From contig JAQTZB010000001.1 of assembly GCA_028688015.1 (NCBI GenBank), positions 537,663 to 601,662 of the forward strand: a DNA stretch of 64,000 nt, given 5' to 3'. The stretch comes from Elusimicrobiales bacterium. GTDB lineage: Bacteria; Elusimicrobiota; Elusimicrobia; Elusimicrobiales; UBA9959. The notes below the pieces were generated by a model. That model saw nothing but the letters and a program-made list of their open reading frames with translations. It was not told the origin of the DNA and searched no databases. Positions 35,559 through 43,698 of this stretch are shown here, in pieces. A program made the position numbers and the translations under genes. Each line of letters starts with the position of its first letter. Position 1 is the stretch's first letter.

Positions 35559-37196
35559 CTAATTGGAAAGCCTCTTTATCATGTCCTCGGCGTCGGTGAA
35601 GATGCGCCCGAGGTGTTCTTCGCCGCGGAAACTCTCAGCGTAGATCTTGTAGACGTCCTCGGTGCCCGACGGCCGCGCCGCGAACCAGCCGCCCGCGGTG
35701 TTGACCTTCACGCCGCCCAGCGCTTCGTCGTTGGAGGGCGCCCTGTTCAGCACGCTCTCTATCTTTTCGCCTGCCAGTTCCTTGAAGGGAAATTTCTCCG
35801 GGGTGAGGCTCTTCAGCAGCTTCTTCATCTCCGGGGTGGCCGGGGCGTCCTGCCTGCGGTAGAACGGCTCGCCGTACTTCGCCGTCAGACCCCGGTAGAG
35901 CTGCGCCGGATCTTTGCCGGTCCTGGCGGTGATCTCCGCCGACAGCAGCGACAGGATGATGGCGTCCTTGTCCGTGCTCCACGGCCCGCCGTCGAAGCGC
36001 AGGAACGACGCCCCGGCGCTCTCCTCGCCGCCGAAGCCGAAGCTGCCGTCGAGGAGCCCGTCCACGAACCATTTGAAGCCTACCGGCACCTCGCACAGCC
36101 GGCGGCCCAGTCCGGCCGCCACGCGGTCTATCATGCTGCTCGAGACGGCCGTCTTGCCTACGGCGGCGTCGGGGCGCCAGCCAGGCCTGTTCTGGAAGAG
36201 GTACTGGATGGCCGCGGACAGGTAATGGTTGGGCGGCAGCAGGCCTGCGGGCGTCACGATGCCGTGGCGGTCGTAGTCGGTGTCGCAGCCGAAGGCCACG
36301 TCATAGCGGTCCTTCAGCCCGATGAGGCGCTGCATGGCGTAGGGCGACGACGGGTCCATGCGGATCTTGCCGTCCCAGTCGGCCGTCATGAAAGCGAAGG
36401 TCTTGTCCACCTTGTCGCTTACGATGGTGAGGTCCAGGCCGTACCGCTCGGCGATAGGGGCCCAGTAGGCCACCCCGGAGCCGCCCAGAGGGTCGACGCC
36501 TATCTTCACGCCCGCGGCCTTGATGGCGGGCAGGTCGATAACGCCCGCGAGGCCTTTGACGTATTCGCCGGTGTAATCGTAGGGCTGGGTGGTAGGGGCT
36601 TTTTTTGCCGCCGCGAGGGGCAGGCGCCTGACCCCGGCCAGGTCCGCGGCCAACAGCGCGTTGGCCAGGTCCTGGATGACCCCGGTTATCTCCGGGCCGG
36701 CGGGGCCGCCGCTGGGCGGGTTGTACTTGAACCCCCCGTCGGCTGGCGGGTTATGCGAAGGGGTGATCAGGATGCCGTCGGCCAAACCCGAGGTCCGCCC
36801 GGCGTTGTGCCCCAGGATGGCGCGCGAGACCGCGGGCGTGGGCGTGTAGCCGCCGGCGGCGTCTATCAGGACGGTCACGCCGTTGCCGGCCAGTACTTCC
36901 AGCGCGGTCCCGAAGGCCGGCTCCGACAGCGCGTGGGTATCCATCCCCATGAACACCGGCCCGTCCACCCCCGCCTTGCGGCGGTAGTCGCAGATGGCCT
37001 GCGTTACGGCCAGGATGTGCCGCTCATTGAAGGTGCGCGCGAACGAGCTGCCGCGGTGGCCCGAAGTGCCGAACGAGACGCGCTGGGAGGCCGCGCCCGG
37101 GTCCGGGGCGAGGTCGTAATAATCCCCTATCAGCCTGGGGAGGTCGGTGAGCAGTTCCTTGGGCAGCGTATGTCCGGCGTAAGAGTTTATGGCCAT
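35559..37196 (-). CDS. pgm: Phosphoglucomutase (alpha-D-glucose specific)
   Basis: The 545-residue protein matches the E. coli Pgm type (546 residues) rather than the shorter PMM/PGM group. The N-terminal F-G-T-S-G-H-R-G-S-S is typical. The phosphoserine loop is T-P-S-H-N-P-P near residue 145, the Mg site is D-T-D-Y-D-R near 306, and the sugar-binding loop is G-G-E-E-S-A-G. R-P-S-G-T-E-D near the C terminus holds the phosphate. It interconverts glucose 1-phosphate and glucose 6-phosphate for glycogen or surface sugars. It is transcribed alone, with no partner gene on either side. Confidence 0.92.
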   Translation of the reverse strand: MAINSYAGHTLPKELLTDLPRLIGDYYDLAPDPGAASQRVSFGTSGHRGSSFARTFNERHILAVTQAICDYRRKAGVDGPVFMGMDTHALSEPAFGTALEVLAGNGVTVLIDAAGGYTPTPAVSRAILGHNAGRTSGLADGILITPSHNPPADGGFKYNPPSGGPAGPEITGVIQDLANALLAADLAGVRRLPLAAAKKAPTTQPYDYTGEYVKGLAGVIDLPAIKAAGVKIGVDPLGGSGVAYWAPIAERYGLDLTIVSDKVDKTFAFMTADWDGKIRMDPSSPYAMQRLIGLKDRYDVAFGCDTDYDRHGIVTPAGLLPPNHYLSAAIQYLFQNRPGWRPDAAVGKTAVSSSMIDRVAAGLGRRLCEVPVGFKWFVDGLLDGSFGFGGEESAGASFLRFDGGPWSTDKDAIILSLLSAEITARTGKDPAQLYRGLTAKYGEPFYRRQDAPATPEMKKLLKSLTPEKFPFKELAGEKIESVLNRAPSNDEALGGVKVNTAGGWFAARPSGTEDVYKIYAESFRGEEHLGRIFTDAEDMIKRLSN

Positions 37197-37269
37197 GTGT
37201 GTCCCTCTCTGGTGTCGTTGCTAGATTGTATTATTCCCCGGCGCCGCTGTTCAACCGGCCGGCGGGCCG

Positions 37270-37833
37270 CTACTTCTTTTCTTCTCCGGTATAGGTTATG
37301 GTCAGGGCCGCCTTGTCGCTCGTGCCGGAGGCTTTGGCGCGGTAGGGGCGGGTATTGCTGTTTATGTATTTTTCGAAGGCTTTGGCGGTATCCAGCGCCG
37401 TCTGGCCCGGCTTCAGCGCCAGGGCGATATTCCAGCCTGCGACGTGGTTGATGGTCCCGTCGGGCCGCATATAGCGGAAGATGGAAAGCCAGAGATTCAT
37501 GGTGCCTTCTATCCCCTCGCCCTTGCCGGTCGCCTCTCCGGTGAATTCCGCTCTGCCGGGCTTTCCGCCCAGCGTCACCTTGCCGCCCGGCACGTCCGCG
37601 CCCTGCGTCTTGTCGTAAGAAGAGGCCGTCAGCTCCGCGCCTTTAGCCAGTTCTACTTCCGGATTGTAGGTTCCCTTTTTCACAACTCCCCCTTGTTCCC
37701 CGCCCGGTTCAAACCCTGTAAAAAGTCTACAAATTCCGCGCGGGAAAGCAAAAGCCTCCGGCGGCCCGGCTTCACCGCAGCGTCCCGTCGCCGCGCAGAG
37801 CGGCAGGGTCAGTATCAGCAGATAGCGGCGCAT
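37270..37833 (-). CDS. Small secreted protein of unknown function
   Basis: The 187-residue protein was not recognised. It has a short signal peptide (R-R-Y-L-L-I-L-T-L-P-L-C-A-A) with no proper lipobox. The mature part begins with a Gly- and Pro-rich segment, followed by an all-beta-looking region with alternating polar and hydrophobic residues. Three cysteines occur, all within the first 35 residues. The final K-K and the Thr-rich end (A-L-T-I-T-Y-T-G-E) suggest a small beta-barrel or sandwich. It stands between two genes on its own; no operon partner is evident. Confidence 0.6.
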   Translation of the reverse strand: MRRYLLILTLPLCAATGRCGEAGPPEAFAFPRGICRLFTGFEPGGEQGGVVKKGTYNPEVELAKGAELTASSYDKTQGADVPGGKVTLGGKPGRAEFTGEATGKGEGIEGTMNLWLSIFRYMRPDGTINHVAGWNIALALKPGQTALDTAKAFEKYINSNTRPYRAKASGTSDKAALTITYTGEEKK

Positions 37834-37978
37834 CTATCCCACCCCCGCAATAGTCTAGCAGGCGGACCCGACAAGGGCCTGTCGCGGCGGCTGGTCCCGG
37901 AGGCAGCGCGCCGCCGGCGGGGCGCCGTGCAATTTAGCGGGCGGCCGGAGCGCTGAGCCGCGGCCTTAAGGTTTTAAG

Positions 37979-37984
37979 TATAAT
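37979..37984 (+). promoter_or_regulatory. Candidate -10 box for the YhaO/YhaN pair
   Basis: TATAAT at 37979-37984 would place the start site near 37991, exactly where the GGAGGG ribosome-binding site begins. The mRNA leader would then be only about nine bases. No clear -35 hexamer is seen. Confidence 0.4.
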
Positions 37985-37999
37985 TACAGCGGAGGGACC

Positions 38000-39097
38000 G
38001 TGGCCAAGATCATACATACAGCGGACCTGCACCTCAGGGCGGACGAGAAGGTTTACTGCTACGCCGTGCTCGACGAGATCATAGAGCTGGCTAAAACGGA
38101 GAAGGCGGATTTCCTCGTCATCGCCGGCGACCTGTTCGACTCTTTCGCGGATTTCGAAGCGCTGCGCAAAGAGGTGCGGCACAAGCTTTTTCACCTGCAC
38201 GAAGCGGGCTGCCGCGTCATCTATATCCCCGGCAACCACGAGACGCGCGGCGCCCCCGCCGACCTTTCAGCCTACAGCCTGGACCCGGTGCAGTTCTACG
38301 CCCGGGGGCCCTTCGTCTTCTTCGAGGCCGCGGGGGTGGAATTCATCTGCGTGCCGCACGCGGAGAACTACGACGGCTACCGCGACTGGAAAGTCCCCCC
38401 CAAGCGCGAGGGCGTCACCCGCGTGGCCGTGCTGCACGCCCTTAATTCCACCATCTACACCGGCCCCGACGAGGAGGCCGACTCGAAGACCGGCGTCATA
38501 GAGGACGATTTTTTCAGGCGCTTCTCCGTTGACTACGCCGCCCTGGGCCACGTGCACGCCGGCAGGCAGCAGCGCCTGGGCGGGGCCACGGCCTGCTACC
38601 CGGGCTCTCCCCGGGTCTGGCGCGCCCACCCCAAAGAAGCCGGGTTGAAGACCGTCTGCGTGGTGGAAACCGGCGGCGCCCCGGTCACCACGCGCCTGGC
38701 CGAGATCAGGGCCGCCGGGCAGTACAAGGAATATACCCTGCCGTTGGGGCCCGACGGCGAGCCCGGCCTGCCGGAGATACAGAAGATAGAGGCCGGGCTC
38801 ACCGGCCGCGACCTGGTGTGCGTAAAGCTGACCGGCCTGGTGGAGAACGAGCCCGCCTCAGAGGCCGCCGCGGCCGCGCTGCGCGAGCGCCTGCTCAAGC
38901 GCGCCCGCGCCGCCAGCGTCGAACTGGAAACCACCGTGGCGGAAGCCCTCTATTCCAGCGAGCTCACCAAATCCTTCCTGGCCGAACTGGAGGCGCTGCG
39001 CCCCGAGGACGAAACAGGGGCCGAGTACCGCCGCTGGCTCCTGGCCCGGCAATACGGCCTGCTGGAGATAGCCGAGCGTTCCGGGGAGGACAAATGA
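38000..39097 (+). CDS. SbcD/Mre11-type DNA exonuclease subunit (YhaO-like)
   Basis: The 365-residue metallophosphoesterase has the full set of Mre11 motifs: D-L-H-L near residue 9, G-D-L-F-D at 47-51, G-N-H-E near 78, and paired histidines in G-H-V-H near 187. It should cut DNA with two Mn ions. The start is GTG at 38000 with GGAGG nine bases before it. Its stop overlaps the ATPase gene start (ATGA). The pairing with an ATPase that has a membrane segment makes it closer to Bacillus YhaO than to classical SbcD. Confidence 0.88.
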   Translation: MAKIIHTADLHLRADEKVYCYAVLDEIIELAKTEKADFLVIAGDLFDSFADFEALRKEVRHKLFHLHEAGCRVIYIPGNHETRGAPADLSAYSLDPVQFYARGPFVFFEAAGVEFICVPHAENYDGYRDWKVPPKREGVTRVAVLHALNSTIYTGPDEEADSKTGVIEDDFFRRFSVDYAALGHVHAGRQQRLGGATACYPGSPRVWRAHPKEAGLKTVCVVETGGAPVTTRLAEIRAAGQYKEYTLPLGPDGEPGLPEIQKIEAGLTGRDLVCVKLTGLVENEPASEAAAAALRERLLKRARAASVELETTVAEALYSSELTKSFLAELEALRPEDETGAEYRRWLLARQYGLLEIAERSGEDK

Positions 39098-41376
39098 TCA
39101 CGCGCCTCGACCTGGAGGAATACGGCAAGTTCGCGAAGCGCGCTCTGGAGTTCGGCCCCTTTACCGTAGTGCTGGGCCCGAACGAGGCTGGCAAGACCAC
39201 CGTCTTCGACGCGCTGTTCGACGCGCTCTGCGCGGAATCCCGCCACGAGAGCCACCCGGCCTGGAAGAACCTGGCCGGGCGGTACGGGGCGCTGCGCAAA
39301 GCCGTGCTCACCTGGGAGGGTGAACCTTTCTCTTTTACCGACGAGGAATTTCTGGAGCTGTTCGCTATCCGCGCCGGCGAGGCCAGCGTACACGCCGTGA
39401 AGGGCAAGAGCTGGAAGGCTGTGGCCGAAGCCAGGCTGCTGAACTCCGGCCTGAACCCGGCGGGGCTGGCCTCAGCGCTGGCCGCCAAGGCTAAAACCGA
39501 GAAGGGCGGCTCGGTTAAGGCTCAGATAGCCGGGCTCAGGAAGCTTATAGACGAGCATGGCCCCGCGCTGGAAGAGCTCAGGCGCCAGCGGGACACGATT
39601 TTCTCCGGCGAAGCCGAGACCGCCAGGCTCGACGCCGAACTGAAGGAGAAGGCCGCGGCGGCGGAGGTTCAGAAGGCGGAGCTGCGCGCGCTCAACTCCC
39701 GGATAGAAGGGCTGGCCGACGCCTGCCGCATGGCGGCCGCCCTGGAAGGGATCAAAGCCCTGCGCACCCTCGCCGAAACGGAAGAGGCGCTGGGGGCGCT
39801 GAAGAATTACGGCCGCAGCGAGCTGCCCGCGTACCGGGCGCTGGTCGCCGCCCGGCAGGAGCGCGACCGCGCGGCCGCCTCGGCCGAAGCCGCGCTGGGC
39901 GAGCGCCGCGCCGCGGGTGAGGCGGCCCGCGCCGCCGCCGCCCAGCTGGCGGAGCGCGATCCCGGGCTGCGCCGCCAGGTGGAAAAGGCTTCCGAACTTT
40001 CGGCCAAGCTCGCGGCTTTCACCTCCGCGCCGCAGAAGGAAGTCCTTACGGTGCTCAAGCCGATGCGGTACGGCATCTGGGGCGGCGCCGCGGCGCTGGC
40101 TCTCTTCGTAGCCCTCAGCGCCCGCAATCTGCCCGGCTATATCGCCGCATTGGCCATCGCAGGGGCCGGCGCGTGGGTGGGGCTGAGGCTTTCAATCAAG
40201 CAGACGCTCGTCGGTCGCACTCCGGAGGAAACCAAGGCTTTCCTGGACGGGCTGGCCGCCGAGTGGGCGCTGGTCGGTGAGACTCCCCTCCCTGCGGCCG
40301 TGGAGGAAGTTTACGCAGCTTTGGCCCAGCCCGCCGCCGACCACGCCGCCCTGACCGAGGCCTACAACGCCAAGGCCGCAGAGATAGCCGATACCGAGGC
40401 CGCGCTGGCGGCGATGGCGCAGACCGCGGAGGAACTGAAGCGCGCGGCAACCGCCGCCGCGCAGACCGCGGAGAACTGGCTGAAGGACCGCGGCTGCGCC
40501 GCCGAGGACGATTACCAGGCCAAGGTGACCGAACACGAGAAGCTGGCCGCCAGGGCCGCGGACCTGCGCGAGCGGGTGAAAGTCTTCATGAACCGCCACA
40601 GCTGCTCCGCGGCGGAGACGCTTAAAGACAGGCTGTATACCGAGCGCGAGGCTCTGGACCGCAAAGGTGTGGACCCGGCCAAGGCCGACGAGCCGGAGCT
40701 CGAGCGCCTGAAGCAGCGCGCCGGCGCCCTGGGCAAGGCCGTCCACGCGCTGGAGGCCGAGGCCGCGGCCATAGACTCGCGGCTGGGCAACGCCAGGGCG
40801 CGCGCCGAAGCCAAGCTCGAAGGTCTCCCTGGCCGCATCAACCAGCTGGAGACCGAACAGGCCGACGCGGCGGCCAAGATACTGGAGCTGGAGCTGCAGC
40901 TCCAGGCCTATGCCCTGGCCGCCGAGGTCTTTAACAAGCTGGCCGAAAAATCCACCGTCGCTTTCGAGCTGCTCGCGAAAGAGGTGGCCGCCACGCTGGG
41001 CACGGTGCTGCCGGGGACGGAGGCCAGGTTCGACAGTTTCGACGCCGCCGAGGCCAAGCTCAAGGACGCCGGCGGCAAGCTGCGCAAGATCAGGCATTTG
41101 TCTTCGGGCCTGCAGGACCTGTTCATGCTGGCGGCCAGGCTGATAATGGCCCGCAAGGCGCGGATGGACGCGGAGGGCAAGGTGGCCCCCGCCCTGCTGG
41201 TGTTGGACGAGCCCTTCTACACCCTGGACCCGGAGCGGGAGCGCGCGGCGCTGCAGCTGCTGGGCGCTTTCCAGCGGGAAACCGGCTGGCAGATGATCCT
41301 CTTCACCAAGGACGAAAAGCTGGCCAGGGCCGCCCTGGCCTACGCGTTGCAGGTGAAAATAATAGAACTTAAGTAG
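39094..41376 (+). CDS. Rad50/SbcC-like ATPase with central membrane segment (YhaN-like)
   Basis: The 760-residue protein has a split ABC-type ATPase. Walker A G-P-N-E-A-G-K-T is at residues 28-35. The signature-like L-S-S-G-L-Q-D is near 670 and Walker B L-L-V-L-D-E-P near 703. Long Ala/Glu/Lys-rich coiled coils run between them. Instead of a zinc hook, residues about 322-365 form two hydrophobic helices, as in YhaN proteins, so the coiled coils would meet at the membrane. No C-x2-C hook was found. The ATG at 39094 overlaps the nuclease stop; a longer upstream reading lies inside the nuclease gene. Confidence 0.82.
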   Translation: MITRLDLEEYGKFAKRALEFGPFTVVLGPNEAGKTTVFDALFDALCAESRHESHPAWKNLAGRYGALRKAVLTWEGEPFSFTDEEFLELFAIRAGEASVHAVKGKSWKAVAEARLLNSGLNPAGLASALAAKAKTEKGGSVKAQIAGLRKLIDEHGPALEELRRQRDTIFSGEAETARLDAELKEKAAAAEVQKAELRALNSRIEGLADACRMAAALEGIKALRTLAETEEALGALKNYGRSELPAYRALVAARQERDRAAASAEAALGERRAAGEAARAAAAQLAERDPGLRRQVEKASELSAKLAAFTSAPQKEVLTVLKPMRYGIWGGAAALALFVALSARNLPGYIAALAIAGAGAWVGLRLSIKQTLVGRTPEETKAFLDGLAAEWALVGETPLPAAVEEVYAALAQPAADHAALTEAYNAKAAEIADTEAALAAMAQTAEELKRAATAAAQTAENWLKDRGCAAEDDYQAKVTEHEKLAARAADLRERVKVFMNRHSCSAAETLKDRLYTEREALDRKGVDPAKADEPELERLKQRAGALGKAVHALEAEAAAIDSRLGNARARAEAKLEGLPGRINQLETEQADAAAKILELELQLQAYALAAEVFNKLAEKSTVAFELLAKEVAATLGTVLPGTEARFDSFDAAEAKLKDAGGKLRKIRHLSSGLQDLFMLAARLIMARKARMDAEGKVAPALLVLDEPFYTLDPERERAALQLLGAFQRETGWQMILFTKDEKLARAALAYALQVKIIELK

Positions 41377-41398
41377 CTGCGCCGGCGGCGCGGAGGAG

Positions 41399-41421
41399 GC
41401 GGCCCGGTCAGACCGGGCCGC
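41399..41421 (+). terminator. Hairpin between the converging yhaN-like and hydF genes
   Basis: A perfect 10-bp stem (41399-41408 with 41412-41421) with loop CAG follows the ATPase stop and overlaps the hydF end. On the plus strand a weak T-tract (TATCTTTT) follows. It may end both transcripts. Confidence 0.55.
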
Positions 41422-42679
41422 TATCTTTTGCTGGTCCGGCGGCGGCTTTGGCTGCGCGGTAAGCCGTCAGAGCCTCCGGAAAGGGGCTCAGCACCCGCTC
41501 GAGCACGCCTTTGCACTCGGAGATGGCCGTGCCGTAGTTGGTGATGGGGATGCCGGCCGCGGCGGCCTTGCCCATGCGGTTGAGGATCTCGGCGCGGCCC
41601 AGCATGCAGCCGCCGCACTGCACGGCCAGCTTGTAGCCGCCCAGGTCGGCGGGCAGGTCGTGTCCGGCGAAAGTGTCGATCCGCAACTCTCCCCCCGCCG
41701 TCTCGCGCAGCCAGCGCGGCAGTTTTACCCTGCCGATGTCGTCCTCTATGGCGTGGTGGGAGCAGGCCTCCAGCACGGCCAGTTTGTCGCCGGGGCGCAG
41801 GGCGCGTATGGCGGCGGCGCCGGCGGCGTAGGCGGGCAGATCCCCCTTCAGGCGGGCGAACAGGATGGAGAAGGTGGTGCAGGGCACGCCTTCCGGCGTG
41901 TGGCGCACCATGAAGTCCACCACCTGCGAGTCGCAGACCACCAGGGCCGGCGGCGCTTTGAGGGCGGCCAGGGCCGCGGGGTATTCGTGCTCGCGGCAGG
42001 TGAGGAAGAAGACTCCGTGGTCCAGCAGATCGCGCATGGCCTGCACCTGCGGCAGGATGATGCGCCCTTTGGGCGCTTCCTTGTCTATCGGGATTATGAA
42101 CACGACCGTCTGGCCGGGCGCGACCAGGTCGCCCAGTATGGCGCCGGGGGCGCCGACAGGCCGTGCCAGCTTAAGCAGTCGGTCTTTAACGGCTGAGACG
42201 GCGGCTTCGCGCAGGCCGGCGGTGACGGCGGAGCAGAGTATGGGCTCCAGCCCCCTGGCGGCCAGGACAGCCGCCAGCTCCGGGGAAGGGCCGGCGATGT
42301 CGGTCTTGTTGACCAAGACTATCAGCGGAATCTTCTTCTCCAAGGCGGCCGCGGCGATCTCGTCCTCGCAGGCGCCCCAGCCGGAGGGTTCCACCACCAG
42401 CAGCGCCACGTCGGCGCGGTCAAACACTTTCCTGGCGCGCTCCGTGCGCAGGGCGCCCAGGCGGCTGCTGTCGTCCAGGCCGGCGGTGTCGAGGAAGACT
42501 ACGGGGCCGACCGGGAGCAGCTCCATGCTCTTCTCCACCACGTCGGTGGTGGTGCCGGGCACCGGGGAGGTGATGGCGACGTCCTGGCCGGCCAGCATGT
42601 TGAGCACGCTGGACTTGCCGACATTGGTGCGGCCGAAGATGGCTATCTGCAGGCGCAGGGATTTTGGCGTAGTGTTCAT
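41408..42679 (-). CDS. hydF: [FeFe] hydrogenase maturation GTPase HydF
   Basis: The 423-residue protein has an N-terminal GTPase domain: P-loop G-R-T-N-V-G-K-S near residue 16, D-T-A-G near 62, and N-K-T-D. A dimerisation domain and a C-terminal Fe-S domain follow. The Fe-S motif begins E-A-C-S-H-H. The usual H-C-x2-C reads Q-C-G-G-C, so the histidine often found before the C-x2-C is a glutamine. HydF is the scaffold on which the 2Fe subcluster made by HydE and HydG is assembled and delivered to HydA. I chose the ATG at 42679, 20 bases after the hydE stop; the longer frame overlaps hydE. Confidence 0.92.
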   Translation of the reverse strand: MNTTPKSLRLQIAIFGRTNVGKSSVLNMLAGQDVAITSPVPGTTTDVVEKSMELLPVGPVVFLDTAGLDDSSRLGALRTERARKVFDRADVALLVVEPSGWGACEDEIAAAALEKKIPLIVLVNKTDIAGPSPELAAVLAARGLEPILCSAVTAGLREAAVSAVKDRLLKLARPVGAPGAILGDLVAPGQTVVFIIPIDKEAPKGRIILPQVQAMRDLLDHGVFFLTCREHEYPAALAALKAPPALVVCDSQVVDFMVRHTPEGVPCTTFSILFARLKGDLPAYAAGAAAIRALRPGDKLAVLEACSHHAIEDDIGRVKLPRWLRETAGGELRIDTFAGHDLPADLGGYKLAVQCGGCMLGRAEILNRMGKAAAAGIPITNYGTAISECKGVLERVLSPFPEALTAYRAAKAAAGPAKDSGPV

Positions 42680-42699
42680 AGTCTGGACCTCACGATCGG

Positions 42700-43692
42700 C
42701 TAGACCGTTTTCATAGAATGCCCGAAGCCTTCGGCGCGCTCGCGGCCGAGGGCGCCGAGCATGGCGTCGACGCAGCCGGCGCACTGCTCGGGGGCTTCGC
42801 CGGTGCAGATCTTGCCGGGATAGAGGCTGTAATCCACGCGGTGTTCCGTAGGGCTGATATTGGGCATCAGCACGTTGGCGCCGCAGCGCAGAGCTTTCTG
42901 GCGGCCCTGGGGGTCTATGCTGCCCATGGCAGTGGTGGCGGGGATATGGGCGTTTTTGGTCAGGATGCGGGTGAGGGCCACCATGCGCAGGGCGGCGTCG
43001 AGGGTTCCGCTAACGGCGCCGGCCAGGGGTGTGTCGGGGTTGGCGATGAAGGGGCCGATGCCCACCATATCCAGGTCCAGCCGCTTGAAGAGCAGCAGGT
43101 CGTCAGCCAGGCTCTCCAGGCTCTGGCCGGGCAGGCCGGCCATGACGCCGGACCCCACCTGGAAGCCGGCGTCCTTGAGCCAGGCGAGGCAGCGGAAGCG
43201 GTTGTCGTAGTCTGAGTCGGGCTTGAGCATGGTGAACAGCTTGCGGTCGGAGGTCTCGAAGCGCAGCAGAAAGCGGTCGGCCCCGGCGGCGCGCAGCATT
43301 CTGTAGTCTTCGGCAGAGTGTTCACCTACGGACAGGGTGATGGCGAGGCCGGTTTCTGTCTTTACCCGCTCTACGATGGCGGCCAGGGACCTGGCGGAGA
43401 GGTAGGGGTCCTCGCCGGACTGCATGACGACGGTCTTGTAGTTCAGTTGCACGGCCGTGCGGGCGCAGGCCAGTATTTCTTCGGGGGTGAGGCGGTAGCG
43501 GCGCACTTTGGGATTGCCGGCGCGTATGCCGCAGTAGTAGCAGCGGCGGCTGCAGTAGTTGGAGAACTCTACGAGCCCGCGCAGGTGCACCCCGTCGCCC
43601 ACGGTCTCGCGGCGCACTTTGTCCGCCAGGTCGAAATAGGGCGCCGGGTCAGTATCAGGGGAGAGGGCTTTAACCAGTTCTTCGCGTTGCAT
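42700..43692 (-). CDS. hydE: [FeFe] hydrogenase maturation radical SAM enzyme HydE
   Basis: The 330-residue radical SAM protein has its cluster cysteines at 47, 51 and 54 (C-S-R-R-C-Y-Y-C-G), followed by the HydE-type G-I-R-A-G-N. Other blocks include M-Q-S-G-E-D near 90 and M-P-N-I-S-P-T near 280. HydE acts on the HydG-derived iron complex to help form the dithiomethylamine bridge. It lies six bases after hydG and 20 bases before hydF. Late cysteines (C-A-G-C) near residue 305 may bind a second, non-essential cluster. Confidence 0.92.
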   Translation of the reverse strand: MQREELVKALSPDTDPAPYFDLADKVRRETVGDGVHLRGLVEFSNYCSRRCYYCGIRAGNPKVRRYRLTPEEILACARTAVQLNYKTVVMQSGEDPYLSARSLAAIVERVKTETGLAITLSVGEHSAEDYRMLRAAGADRFLLRFETSDRKLFTMLKPDSDYDNRFRCLAWLKDAGFQVGSGVMAGLPGQSLESLADDLLLFKRLDLDMVGIGPFIANPDTPLAGAVSGTLDAALRMVALTRILTKNAHIPATTAMGSIDPQGRQKALRCGANVLMPNISPTEHRVDYSLYPGKICTGEAPEQCAGCVDAMLGALGRERAEGFGHSMKTV

Positions 43693-43698
43693 AGGGCC

